DNA of 64,000 nucleotides. Source: Halolamina pelagica. Lineage in GTDB: Archaea; Halobacteriota; Halobacteria; Halobacteriales; Haloferacaceae. Positions 8,679-17,818 of the stretch are shown here, piece after piece. The notes under the pieces were generated by a model. It was not told where the DNA came from, searched no databases, and saw only the letters and a program-made list of their open reading frames with translations. Position 1 is the stretch's first letter, and the number at the start of each line of letters is the position of its first letter. The stretch spans positions 62,001-126,000 of the forward strand of contig NZ_FOXI01000002.1 in NCBI RefSeq assembly GCF_900115675.1, read 5' to 3'. A program made the translations under genes and the position numbers.

Positions 8679-10550
8679 ATGAGTGACAGCGAGGACGTCG
8701 CCGTCCGCCTCCGGGACGTGGTGTTCTCCTACGTCCGCAACGCGACGCTTCCCGAGCCAGAGGAGTTGACCGGGGAGGCCGACCCGGACGAGCGGGAAGG
8801 GCCGGTCCTCCGGGGTGTCGACGTGTCGGTGCCGGCCGACTCCTTCACCGTCGTGATGGGGGCCTCGGGGGGCGGCAAGTCGACGTTACTTCGCACGTTC
8901 AACGCCATCATCCCGGACTTCATCGACGGCTCGTTCCGGGGCGAGGTTGACGTGCTCGGCGTCGACGCGACCGAGACGCGGGTCAGCGAGATGGCCCGCG
9001 ACGTGGGGATGGTGCTCCAGGACTACGAGTCACAGCTGTTCGGCACCAGCGTCGAGGCCGAGGTCGCCTTCGGCCCCGAGAACCTCGCGGTGCCAGCCGA
9101 GGAGATCGAGCCCCGCATCGAGCAGTCGCTCGACCTCGTGGGACTCGACGACCTCGAACCCCACCGGGAGCCGTCCGGCCTCTCGGGCGGCCAGAAACAG
9201 CGGTTGGTGTTCGCGGGCGTCGCGGCGACCCACCCGGAACTGCTCGTGCTCGACGAGCCGACGAGCGACCTCGACCCTAGGGGGACCCGCGACATCGTCG
9301 ACGTGGTGAACACGCTCTCGGCCGGCGACGCGGCCGGCGGCGACTGGTCGGGGCCGGACACGATCGCGATGGTGACCCACAAGATCGAGGAAGCGCTGCT
9401 CGCGGACCACGCAGTGCTGCTGAAGGACGGCCGCCCGTTCCGCTCGGGGACGGTTCGGGAGGTGTTCACCGACACCGACGCGCTCACGGCCGCCCGGGTC
9501 GCCGTCCCACCGCTCGTCGAGGCGTTCGACGAACTCGGCTGGCCCGAGGACGACCTCCCGCTCCTGCCCGAGGAAGCCCGCGACCGGGTCGCGGCAGCCG
9601 ACGCGGAGTACGAAGCGCCCGCCGAGCCGGGCGTCGCGCCGGGCGGCACCGGCGCGGAGCCGGGCGACCTGCTGTTCGAACTCTCCGACGTGACGTTCGC
9701 CTACGACACCGACCGCGGTCCGGTGACCGCCGTCGACGGCGTCGACCTGACGGTTCGCGAGGGCGAAGTGGTGGCGCTGGTCGGCCACAACGGCAGCGGC
9801 AAGACCACGCTGGCAAAACACTTCAACGGACTCCACGAGGCCGACGACGGGTCGGTCAGCTATCGGGGCCGACCCGTCCCCGAGTACGGGATGGGCGAGA
9901 TCGGCCGCGAGGTCGGCTTCGTCTTCCAGAACCCCGACCACCAGATCTTCGCAGAGACCGTCAGGGAGGAGGTGGCATTCGGCCCGAAGAACTTCGGGCT
10001 GACGGGCGAGGAACTGGAGCGGCGGGTCGATCGCGCGCTCGAGACCGTCGAGCTCGACGGGCTCGACGACGCGGACCCGTTCGCGTTCTCGAAGGGGCAG
10101 CGCCAGCGCGTCGCCCTCGCGGGGATCCTGGCGACCGACCCCGAGGTCATCGTCTTCGACGAGCCGACGACGGGGCTGGACGCGACCCAGCAGCGACAGT
10201 TCATGGACCTCGTCGCGGAACTCAACCGCGAGGAGGGGGTGACCGTGGTGATGGTGACCCACGACATGGGCACCGTCGCACGCTACGCCCCGCGGACCGT
10301 CGTGATGCGGGACGGCGCCGTCGCCGACGACCTCCCGACCCGGGAGCTGTTCGGCGACGAGGCGACGCTCGCCGAGTACGACCTCGTGCCGCCGCATCCG
10401 GCGGCGTGTGCGAACGCCGTCCGGGGCGACGAGCCGACGGCGCTGACCGCCGAGGAGCTCGCGACGGCACTCGGCGGGACCGACGCGCTGGCTGACGCTG
10501 AGCCGGTCGGTGACGGGGCGTCGACCGCGACGGAGGGTGCGGACCGATGA
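8679..10550 (+). CDS. ECF transporter ATPase, two fused ABC domains
   Basis: A 623-residue protein with two ABC domains in tandem, equivalent to EcfA1-EcfA2 fused. Domain 1 has Walker A GASGGGKS (61-68), signature LSGGQKQR and Walker B LLVLDEPTSD. Domain 2 has Walker A GHNGSGKT (369-376), a degenerate signature FSKGQRQR and Walker B VIVFDEPTTG. Residues about 280-330 form a linker rich in Pro, Ala and Glu. It powers uptake with the S component upstream and EcfT downstream, whose ATG overlaps this stop by 4 nt. The fused ATPase layout recalls YkoD-type systems. Confidence 0.93.
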   Translation: MSDSEDVAVRLRDVVFSYVRNATLPEPEELTGEADPDEREGPVLRGVDVSVPADSFTVVMGASGGGKSTLLRTFNAIIPDFIDGSFRGEVDVLGVDATETRVSEMARDVGMVLQDYESQLFGTSVEAEVAFGPENLAVPAEEIEPRIEQSLDLVGLDDLEPHREPSGLSGGQKQRLVFAGVAATHPELLVLDEPTSDLDPRGTRDIVDVVNTLSAGDAAGGDWSGPDTIAMVTHKIEEALLADHAVLLKDGRPFRSGTVREVFTDTDALTAARVAVPPLVEAFDELGWPEDDLPLLPEEARDRVAAADAEYEAPAEPGVAPGGTGAEPGDLLFELSDVTFAYDTDRGPVTAVDGVDLTVREGEVVALVGHNGSGKTTLAKHFNGLHEADDGSVSYRGRPVPEYGMGEIGREVGFVFQNPDHQIFAETVREEVAFGPKNFGLTGEELERRVDRALETVELDGLDDADPFAFSKGQRQRVALAGILATDPEVIVFDEPTTGLDATQQRQFMDLVAELNREEGVTVVMVTHDMGTVARYAPRTVVMRDGAVADDLPTRELFGDEATLAEYDLVPPHPAACANAVRGDEPTALTAEELATALGGTDALADAEPVGDGASTATEGADR

Positions 10551-11329
10551 GCAGTACCTCGCTCTACGTCGACGCCGACAGCTTCCTCCACCGGCTCGAC
10601 CCGCGGGCGAAGCTGGCGCTCCTGGTGGCGATGGCCGTCCCGGCGTACACGTTCGGCCGGCCGGCGTTCATCGCGATCCCCTTCGTCGCGGCGCTGGTCG
10701 GGCTCTGGATCGGCCAGGGGCTGCGGAACCTCCGCCGGGTCTGGTTCATCATCGTCGCGCTGTTCGTCGTCGGCCTCGTCGTCTGGCCGGGGTTCGTCGA
10801 GCGCGGCGGCCCGGTCGTCGTCGACGTGGGCCCGCTGTACCTGACCGAGCGCCAGACGCTGTTCGCGCTCGGGCGCTCGCTGCGGATCACGTCGTTCATC
10901 CTCGGCGGGCTGGTGTACGTCTCGACCACGTCGAACGAGGAGATCGTCAGGGGGATGCGCGGGCTGGGACTGCCCTACGCGTTCTGTTTCGCGGTCGGCA
11001 CCGCGCTCCGGCTGTTCCCGACGTTCCTCGACGCGGCGGGGACGGTCCGGCAGGCCCAGGAGGCCCGCGGGCTGGAGATCTCCTCGAGGAACCCGATCGA
11101 GCGGGCCCGCAGCTTCATCCCGCTGCTGATCCCGGTGTTCATGACCGCGTTCCGGAACATCGAGACGCAGTCGATGGCGCTCGAGGCCCGCGGGTTCGAC
11201 ACCCGGAGCGAACGAACGTTCTACCGCGACTCGGACTTCGCGTTCCGGGACTGGCTCGCGGTCGGGTTCACCGTCGCCGTCTCGGTCGCGTCGATCGCGC
11301 TGTCGACGATGGGTGTCGGGACGTTCTGA
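10547..11329 (+). CDS. ECF transporter transmembrane component EcfT
   Basis: A 260-residue membrane scaffold coupling the ATPase to the S component. Two Ala-Arg-Gly coupling motifs are present (EARGLEISS and EARGFDTRSE), each expected to contact one ATPase domain. N-terminal DPRAKL is also typical. The start overlaps the ATPase stop (ATGA), so the three-gene operon is S - AA - T. Confidence 0.9.
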   Translation: MSSTSLYVDADSFLHRLDPRAKLALLVAMAVPAYTFGRPAFIAIPFVAALVGLWIGQGLRNLRRVWFIIVALFVVGLVVWPGFVERGGPVVVDVGPLYLTERQTLFALGRSLRITSFILGGLVYVSTTSNEEIVRGMRGLGLPYAFCFAVGTALRLFPTFLDAAGTVRQAQEARGLEISSRNPIERARSFIPLLIPVFMTAFRNIETQSMALEARGFDTRSERTFYRDSDFAFRDWLAVGFTVAVSVASIALSTMGVGTF

Positions 11330-11359
11330 GAACGGCCCGAACAGGGCGCCCCCTCTCGC

Positions 11360-12601
11360 TCAGAACGCGCTGTCCTCGTGTCGCCAGTCCTCGGCGTACT
11401 GTTCCTGCGCCTCGGTGACGGCGTCGATGTCGATGTCGAGCGTGTCGAGCTTTCGCTCGGCAACGTCCCGGTCCAGTCGGTCCGGGATCGCGTACAGCCC
11501 CGGCCCGAGCCCGTGGTCGCGCGTCAGCAGGTCGTAGGCGGTCACGAACATCATCGCGTGGGTGGTGTCGATGATCTCCGCCGGGTGGCCCTCGCTGGCC
11601 GGCCCGGTGAGGTTCACGAGCCGCCCGTCGGCGAGCAGGTTGATGTGGCGACCGTCGGGGGTGGTGTACCGGGTGATCCCCTCCTTGGGTTCGGTGACCG
11701 ATTCAGCGTACCCCTCGAGCGCGTCGAGGTCGATCTCCACGTCGAAGTGGCCGGCGTTGGCGAGTTGGGCGCCGTCCCCCATCCTTTCGAAGTGCTCCCG
11801 TCGGATCACGTCCCGGGTGCCCGTGCTGGTGATGAAGACGTCGCCGATCTCGGCGGCCTCGTCCATCGACATGACGCGGTGGCCGTCCATGTGCGCCTCA
11901 AGCGCCTTCCGCGGTTCGACCTCGGTGACGACGGTCTGGGCGCCCATGCCGCGGGCCTTGCGGGCGATGCCGCGGCCACAGTAGCCGTAGCCGGCGACGA
12001 CGAGCCTCTGGCCCGTGATGACGGTGTTGGTCGTGATGGAGACGTTCACCAGCGCGGACTCGCCGGTGCCGTGGACGTTGTCGAAGTAGTGCTTCATCGG
12101 CGTGTCGTTGACGCCGTAGACGGGGAACTCGAGCACGCCCTCCTCGTCCATCGCCTCCGCGCGGGTGATCCCGGCGGTGGTCTGCTCGCCGCCGCCGAGG
12201 ACGTTCTCGGCGACCTCGGGGTGGTCGGCGTGGCACTTCGAGATGAGCTCGCAGCCGTCGTCGAGCAGGAAATCCGGCTCCCGTTCGAGGAGTTCGTGCT
12301 GGGCCTCGTCGAACTCCTCGTCGGTCATCCCCTCCCAGACGTAGGCGGTGATGCCGGGCTGGTCGTCGAGGTACTCGACCACGTCGCCGTGGGTCGACTG
12401 GGGCTCGGAGGCGGTGAACAGCACCTCGGCGCCGGCCCGGTTGAGCGCCTCGACCAGACAGCCCGAGACGGCCTCCATGTGGGTCGCGAGGCCGATGGTG
12501 TAGCCGGCGAGCGGTTCCTCGTCCTCGTGTTCGTCGCCGAGGGACTGGAGTACGGGGGTGTACTCCCGCGCCCAGGCGAGCGGGTCGTCGGTGGTTGACA
12601 C
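11360..12601 (-). CDS. ahcY: Adenosylhomocysteinase (SAH hydrolase)
   Basis: A 413-residue NAD-dependent enzyme splitting S-adenosylhomocysteine to adenosine and homocysteine, relieving product inhibition of methyltransferases. The Rossmann motif AGYGYCGRGIA is clear, with the family segments ATHMEAVSG near the N terminus and TNAD-site equivalents. GTG at 12601 is chosen because the protein then begins STTDDPLAW just before conserved sequence, and no ATG is available in frame nearby. The longer open frame (to 13462) is antisense to folCP. It is divergent from folCP across 105 bp. Confidence 0.92.
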   Translation of the reverse strand: MSTTDDPLAWAREYTPVLQSLGDEHEDEEPLAGYTIGLATHMEAVSGCLVEALNRAGAEVLFTASEPQSTHGDVVEYLDDQPGITAYVWEGMTDEEFDEAQHELLEREPDFLLDDGCELISKCHADHPEVAENVLGGGEQTTAGITRAEAMDEEGVLEFPVYGVNDTPMKHYFDNVHGTGESALVNVSITTNTVITGQRLVVAGYGYCGRGIARKARGMGAQTVVTEVEPRKALEAHMDGHRVMSMDEAAEIGDVFITSTGTRDVIRREHFERMGDGAQLANAGHFDVEIDLDALEGYAESVTEPKEGITRYTTPDGRHINLLADGRLVNLTGPASEGHPAEIIDTTHAMMFVTAYDLLTRDHGLGPGLYAIPDRLDRDVAERKLDTLDIDIDAVTEAQEQYAEDWRHEDSAF

Positions 12602-12706
12602 GGGTGGGTGATTCGGGCGCGGGGCGATAAAGCGACCGGAGGCGGTCAGCGTGGCTGGCGACCCGCGTCCGAAACGGCCAAACGCCCACCGGACACAACG
12701 TCGCCC

Positions 12707-15220
12707 ATGCACTACCACGAGGCCGCGAACTTCCTGTTCGACCTCCGGCGGTTCGGCGTGGACCCCGGCGTCGAGGCGGTACAGGACTTGCTCGCGGCGG
12801 TCGATGTCGATCCGGGTTCCGGCGACGGCCCGGCCTACGTCCAAGTCGCCGGCACCAACGGGAAGGGCAGCACCGCGCGGATGGTCGAGTCGGCGCTGCG
12901 GGAGGCCGGCCGCTCGGTCGGGCTCTACACCTCGCCCCACCTCGAACACCTGACCGAGCGCGTCCGCGTCGACGGCCGGGAGCTGCCCCGCTCGGCGGTC
13001 GCGGCGTTCGTCGAGGAGGCGAAACCGTGGCTGGTCGACCGCGCCGTCGACGGCGCGCCGCTGACCTTCTTCGAGGTCGTCACCGGGCTGGGGATCTGGT
13101 GGTTCGAGCGCGCCGGCGTCGACGTGGCCGTCCTCGAGGTCGGCCTCGGCGGCGAACTCGACGCCACCTCCGCGGTCGATCCGATCGCGAGCGCGGTCAC
13201 GAACGTCTCGCTGGAGCACACGAACGTCCTCGGCGACACGGTCGAGGAGATCGCGGAGACGAAGGCCCACGTCGCCCCCGAGGGCCGACCGCTCGTCACC
13301 GGGACCGAGGGCGCCGCGCTCTCGACGGTCCGGGAGGTTGCTGATCGCGTCGGCGCCAGCGGCGTGCTCACGGTCGGCGAGGACGACTGGCGCGGGGAGG
13401 GAGCCACGGCGGAGGACGAGCACCCGGACGTGACGGTGGCCTACGACGGCCGCGTCACCCACCAGCAGTCAGGGGTCAGCGTGGCCGGCGACGGCTGGGC
13501 GGTCGACGCGCGGCTCCCCCTGCTCGGCGAGCACCAGGCGATGAACGCCGGGATCGCCTGCATCCTCGCGCGGCAGGCCGGCGCGGAACTCGGCGTCGAC
13601 GTGGGCCGCGGCGCGCTTGAGCGCGGGCTCGCGAAGGCGGACTGGCCCGGCCGGTTCGAGGTGATGGCGCGATCGCCGTTGACGGTGCTCGACGGCGCAC
13701 ACAACCCCGAGGCCTGCGAGACCGTGACCGAGACGCTCTCGACGTTCGACTACGACGACTGCCACCTCGTCGTCGCCGCGATGCACGACAAGGACACCGC
13801 CGGGATGGCGGCGGCGTTGCCCGACGGCGCGACGGTGACGACCTGCGAACCCGTCACCGACCGCGCGGAGGACTCAGAAGTGCTGGCGCGGACGTTCGAG
13901 ACCGCCGGCTACGACGACGTGCGATCGACCGGCTCGGTCGCGAACGCGCTCTCGCTGGCCCGCGAGGACGCCGCCGACGGGGACGCGATCCTCGTGACCG
14001 GCTCGCTGTACGCCGTCGCCGAGGCGCGCGCGACGTGGACGCGACTCCAGGTTCCCAAGCAGGTGGACTCCATCGACGACGCCGAGACCGTGCTGCGGAA
14101 CGCGCAGGTCTCCGAGCCCGGCATCTGGCGGATGCGCGGGAAGGCCGACCACCGCGTGCTCCACACCCGGGTCCAGCAGCGCCAGGCCGAGTACCTCAAA
14201 CAGGAGATGCTCTCGCTGGACGGCGAGTGCTCGGCGTCGGCGCTGCGGTCCGGCGGCGAACTCCACGACGTGGTGCTCTCCGGGACGATGGCGCAGTTCA
14301 AGCGCCTCGCTGAGAAACTGCAGGGCCAGCCCTGGGGGCTCTCCGAACTGGGCGCGGAGATCCGCCGGCAGTTGGGGATCCAGCACAACGAGCCCCGGCG
14401 CGATCTACCGTGGCCCGAGGACGGGACGGCCGTCATGGGCGTGCTGAACGTCACGCCGGACTCGTTCCACGACGGCGGCGAGTACGAGCGGGTCGAGGAC
14501 GCCGTCGCGCGCGCCGAGGCGATGGTCGACGCCGGCGCCGACCTGATCGACGTGGGCGGCGAGAGCACGCGGCCGGGCGCCGACCCAGTCGAGATCCAGG
14601 AGGAACTCGATCGCGTCCTCCCCGTCGTCGAGCGCCTCGCGGACCTCGAAGTGCCGGTCTCGGTCGATACACGCCGGCCCGAGGTGGCTCGAGCGGTCGT
14701 CGACGCCGGCGCCGGCGTGCTCAACGACGTGGCGGGGCTGCAGGACCCGGAGATGCGCCGCGTGGCCGCCGAGACGGGCGTCCCGGTCGTGCTGATGCAC
14801 TCGATCGAGGCCCCCGTCGACCCCGAGACGGAGGTCCACTACGACGACGTGGTCGAGGAGACGATCCGGGAGCTCCGCGAGCGCCTGCTGGCCGCCGAGA
14901 AGGCCGGCGTCGACCGCGAGCAGGTGGTGATCGACCCCGGGATCGGCTTCGGGAAGACGGCGCGGGAGTCGTTCGAACTGCTCGACCGGCTGGGTGAGTT
15001 CGACGCGCTGGGCTGTCCGCTGCTGTTCGGGCACTCCCACAAGTCGATGTTCGAACTGACGGGCGAGGCGGCCGGCGACGCGCCGAACTCCACGGTCGCG
15101 GCCTCGGCGCTGGCAGCGGCGAACGGCGCCGACATCGTCCGCGTCCACGACGTGGCCGAGAACGTCGCCGCGGTGAACGTCGCCGACGCCGCCGACGATC
15201 CGGAGGGGTTCGAGCCGTGA
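12707..15220 (+). CDS. folP: FolC-FolP fusion: dihydrofolate/folylpolyglutamate synthase + dihydropteroate synthase
   Basis: An 837-residue fusion. Residues 1 to about 430 are FolC-like, with P-loop GTNGKGST (49-56) and LYTSPHL. Residues about 570-837 are dihydropteroate synthase with MGVLNVTPDSF (from 577), DVGGESTRPGA, SVDTRRPE and DPGIGFGKT. The stretch in between (about 445-570; LKQEMLSLDGE, then GTMAQFKRLAEKLQ) resembles, from memory, the N-terminal extension of long bacterial DHPS forms. The enzyme would make dihydropteroate and then add glutamate. The stop overlaps the GTG of rpp30. ATG 12707 starts the protein directly at the FolC fold. Confidence 0.92.
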   Translation: MHYHEAANFLFDLRRFGVDPGVEAVQDLLAAVDVDPGSGDGPAYVQVAGTNGKGSTARMVESALREAGRSVGLYTSPHLEHLTERVRVDGRELPRSAVAAFVEEAKPWLVDRAVDGAPLTFFEVVTGLGIWWFERAGVDVAVLEVGLGGELDATSAVDPIASAVTNVSLEHTNVLGDTVEEIAETKAHVAPEGRPLVTGTEGAALSTVREVADRVGASGVLTVGEDDWRGEGATAEDEHPDVTVAYDGRVTHQQSGVSVAGDGWAVDARLPLLGEHQAMNAGIACILARQAGAELGVDVGRGALERGLAKADWPGRFEVMARSPLTVLDGAHNPEACETVTETLSTFDYDDCHLVVAAMHDKDTAGMAAALPDGATVTTCEPVTDRAEDSEVLARTFETAGYDDVRSTGSVANALSLAREDAADGDAILVTGSLYAVAEARATWTRLQVPKQVDSIDDAETVLRNAQVSEPGIWRMRGKADHRVLHTRVQQRQAEYLKQEMLSLDGECSASALRSGGELHDVVLSGTMAQFKRLAEKLQGQPWGLSELGAEIRRQLGIQHNEPRRDLPWPEDGTAVMGVLNVTPDSFHDGGEYERVEDAVARAEAMVDAGADLIDVGGESTRPGADPVEIQEELDRVLPVVERLADLEVPVSVDTRRPEVARAVVDAGAGVLNDVAGLQDPEMRRVAAETGVPVVLMHSIEAPVDPETEVHYDDVVEETIRELRERLLAAEKAGVDREQVVIDPGIGFGKTARESFELLDRLGEFDALGCPLLFGHSHKSMFELTGEAAGDAPNSTVAASALAAANGADIVRVHDVAENVAAVNVADAADDPEGFEP

Positions 15221-15969
15221 GCGACGACGCGAGCGGCGACCGGGGTGCAGGGAGCGCGGGGAGTGACGCGGATTTCGGCCCGTACGAGGCGGTGTACGCC
15301 CATCCGGAGGGCGACGCCACGGTCGGCCGCCAGGTGAAGACCGCCGCGGAGTACGGCTTCGAGGGTGTGCTCGTCCGCACGGGCGGGGCGGAGTACGACC
15401 CCGGGACGCTGGCGGATCGCTACGGCGTCGACGTGGTCCGGGGCGTCGAGATCGACGCCGAGGACCCACAGGGCGCGAGCGGCGCCGTCGGGACCCACCG
15501 GAGCGAGTGCACGGTGGTGCTGGTCCGCGGCGGGACGGACGCGCTCAACCGCTTCGCGGTCGAGCAGGACCGCGTCGACGTGCTCGCACGTCCCTTCGAC
15601 GGCGAGGGCGACGTGAACCACGTGCTCGTGAAGGCGGCGGTCGACCACGACGTGCGCATCGAGTTCGACCTCGGCGCCGTGCTGCGCGACGACGGCGGCA
15701 CGCGGGTCCGCCGGCTCCGGAAGCTCCGGAAGCTCCGGGAACTGGTCGACTACTTCGACGCGCCGTACGTCGTGAGCGCGACGGCGGCGTCGCACCTCCG
15801 CCTGCGTGCGCCCCGCGACCTCGCGGCCGTGGGCGAACAGATCGGCTTCGGCGCCGACGCGGTCCGCGAGGGGCTTGCGGAGTGGGGTCGACTGGCCGCG
15901 CGCAACCGGGAGCGACTGTCCGAGTCGTTCATCTCCCCGGGGGTCCAACGTGGGAGGGACGACGAATGA
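15217..15969 (+). CDS. rnp3: RNase P protein subunit Rpp30 (RNP3)
   Basis: A 250-residue protein similar to the archaeal/eukaryotic Rpp30 PHP-like TIM-barrel subunit, which binds Pop5 in the RNase P holoenzyme for tRNA 5' maturation. Landmarks are YEAVYAHPEGD, a central DVLARPFDG segment and the IEFDLGAVLR strand. The basic run RRLRKLRKLRELVDY is unusual in this acidic proteome and probably contacts RNA. GTG start overlaps the folCP stop. The gene is followed with 4-nt overlap by a methyltransferase and then pop5. Confidence 0.88.
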   Translation: MSDDASGDRGAGSAGSDADFGPYEAVYAHPEGDATVGRQVKTAAEYGFEGVLVRTGGAEYDPGTLADRYGVDVVRGVEIDAEDPQGASGAVGTHRSECTVVLVRGGTDALNRFAVEQDRVDVLARPFDGEGDVNHVLVKAAVDHDVRIEFDLGAVLRDDGGTRVRRLRKLRKLRELVDYFDAPYVVSATAASHLRLRAPRDLAAVGEQIGFGADAVREGLAEWGRLAARNRERLSESFISPGVQRGRDDE

Positions 15970-16568
15970 AGCGATCCATCGACGAACACGCCGAGCGGTT
16001 CTCCGCGGTCGCCGCGGAGTACGACGAACAGCAGGACAGCGACGAGTACGCCGCCTGCGCGTCGATGGTGATCGACGCCGCCGACCCCGGCCCCGAGGAG
16101 ACGGTACTCGACCTCGGAACCGGCACGGGCGCGATCGCCCTCGCACTCGCGTCCGACGCGGGGAGGGTGATCGGCCGGGACATCAGCGAGGGGATGCTCG
16201 CCGAGGCGCGCCGGAAGGCCGATGCGGCCGGCCACGAGAACGTGGCGTTCGGGGAGGGCCGGTTCCGCGAGCCGAACGTCGACGCCGCGGTCGACGTGGT
16301 GGTCTCGAACTTCGCGATGCACCACCTCGCGGACGACGAGAAGCGCGAGGCGATCGAGGTCATCGCCGACCTCGACCCGCGGCGGTTCGTGCTCGGCGAC
16401 GTGATGCTCTCGGGCGAAATCCCCGAGGGCGAGGAGGCGTTCTCGCCCGAGGTCGACGACCCAGCGACGGTCGGCGTGCTGGTCGAGACGCTGACCGACG
16501 CGGGCTTCTCGGTGTCGTCGGCGACGCTCGTGAGCGACCAGTACGGGGTGCTCGTCGCCGACCGATGA
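15966..16568 (+). CDS. Class I SAM-dependent methyltransferase
   Basis: A 200-residue Rossmann-fold methyltransferase. Motif I is VLDLGTGTGAIALALA (about residues 42-57), an acidic loop follows at IGRDIS, and motif IV-like VVVSNFAMHHL is present. The NFAMHH motif resembles UbiE/generic small-molecule or tRNA methyltransferases. Substrate is unknown. Both ends overlap neighbours by 4 nt (rpp30 and pop5), so it is translated together with RNase P subunits, hinting at a link with RNA processing, though this is only context. Confidence 0.85.
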   Translation: MKRSIDEHAERFSAVAAEYDEQQDSDEYAACASMVIDAADPGPEETVLDLGTGTGAIALALASDAGRVIGRDISEGMLAEARRKADAAGHENVAFGEGRFREPNVDAAVDVVVSNFAMHHLADDEKREAIEVIADLDPRRFVLGDVMLSGEIPEGEEAFSPEVDDPATVGVLVETLTDAGFSVSSATLVSDQYGVLVADR

Positions 16569-17044
16569 AGCACCTCCCCAAACACCTCCAGCCGCGGTGG
16601 CGCTACCTCGCGGTGTCGATCGAGACGTGGCCCGACGCCGGGATCGGGCGCCGAGCGTTCCAGCGAGAGCTCTGGTACGCCGGCCAGAACCTGCTGGGCG
16701 ACCCGGGCAGTGCCGACGCCGACCTGCGACTGATGCGGTTCGAGGTCGCGGGCGGGAGCGGCGGCGCGATCGTGCGAGTTCGCCGGGGTGAGGTCGACGC
16801 CGCGCGCGCGGCGATCGCCTGCGTCGACGAGGTGAACGGCCACCCCGTGGGGCTGCGAACCGCCGGCGTCTCGGGCAGCGTCGACGCCTGTTCGGAAAGC
16901 TATTTAGGCGATCCAGCCCCCAGTTCGACACAGAGAGAGGTCGCGTTCGACGGCGCCGATCGGCCGGCTCGACGCCGGGACGGCGCCGTCGACGTCGACG
17001 CCCAGACGGGGTGGGTCGGCGCGACCGTCCACGACACCGAGTAA
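16565..17044 (+). CDS. rnp2: RNase P protein subunit Pop5 (RNP2)
   Basis: A 159-residue protein. It begins MKHLPKHLQPRWRYLAVSIE, the characteristic Pop5 N terminus, followed by an RRM-like alpha/beta fold. Pop5 pairs with Rpp30 to activate the RNase P RNA. The C-terminal 50 residues (after CSESYLGD) are acidic and less conserved. An AT-richer tatttagg at 16901-16908 inside this gene may be a promoter for psmA, which starts only 2 nt after this stop. Confidence 0.85.
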   Translation: MKHLPKHLQPRWRYLAVSIETWPDAGIGRRAFQRELWYAGQNLLGDPGSADADLRLMRFEVAGGSGGAIVRVRRGEVDAARAAIACVDEVNGHPVGLRTAGVSGSVDACSESYLGDPAPSSTQREVAFDGADRPARRRDGAVDVDAQTGWVGATVHDTE

Positions 17045-17046
17045 CC

Positions 17047-17802
17047 ATGCAAGGACAACAACAGCAGGCCTACGACCGCGGTATCACCATCTTCTCGCCC
17101 GACGGGCGCCTCTACCAGGTCGAGTACGCTCGCGAGGCGGTCAAACGCGGTACGCCCAGCGTCGGCGTGCGAACCCCGGAGGGCGTCGTGCTCGCGGCGG
17201 ACAAGCGCCGCCGTTCGAAGATGATCGAACCCGACTCGGTGGAGAAGCTCCACAAGGTCGACGACCACATCGGCATCGCCAGCGCCGGCCACGTCGCCGA
17301 CGCGCGCAAGCTGATCGACGTGGCGCGGCGGGAGGCACAGACCAACCACCTGCGCTACGGCGAACCGATCGCCGTCGAGACGCTCGCGAAGACGGTGACC
17401 GACTTCATCCAGCAGTACACGCAGTACGGCGGCGCCCGCCCGTTCGGCGTCTCGCTGATCGTCGGCGGCGTCACCGAGGGCCGCCCGCGCCTGTTCGAGT
17501 GCGACCCGAGCGGCACGCCCTACGAGTGGCGCGCGCTCTCCGTCGGCGCCAACCGGGCCGACATCCGCGACCACCTCGAGGCCGAGTACGAGGAGGGGAT
17601 GAACCTCGAGGACGGCGTCGACCTCGCGCTCTCGGCGCTCACGGTCCACGACGACGAGGAGATGGACCCCCACGGCGTCGACCTCGCGACGATCGACGTC
17701 GAGAGCGGGGAGTACGTCCACCTGCCGCCCGAGGAGGTCGAGACGCACCTGGCGAGACAGGACCTGCTCGCGACGGACGACGAGGAAGCCGACGGGGAGT
17801 AG
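17047..17802 (+). CDS. psmA: 20S proteasome alpha subunit
   Basis: A 251-residue alpha-type subunit forming the outer rings and gate of the proteasome. The N-terminal YDRGITIFSPDGRLYQVEYA signature is complete. The preceding MQGQQQQA is the haloarchaeal gate extension. The acidic C terminus (DDEEADGE) lies outside the fold. It follows rpp30-methyltransferase-pop5, a common archaeal linkage of RNase P, exosome and proteasome genes. Confidence 0.96.
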   Translation: MQGQQQQAYDRGITIFSPDGRLYQVEYAREAVKRGTPSVGVRTPEGVVLAADKRRRSKMIEPDSVEKLHKVDDHIGIASAGHVADARKLIDVARREAQTNHLRYGEPIAVETLAKTVTDFIQQYTQYGGARPFGVSLIVGGVTEGRPRLFECDPSGTPYEWRALSVGANRADIRDHLEAEYEEGMNLEDGVDLALSALTVHDDEEMDPHGVDLATIDVESGEYVHLPPEEVETHLARQDLLATDDEEADGE

Positions 17803-17818
17803 TCCGACTCGATTCTCG

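Noticed and set aside
12602-13462. Upstream extension of adenosylhomocysteinase giving a 700-residue protein
   Set aside because: The added residues are the antisense frame of folCP. The conserved enzyme starts at the GTG at 12601.
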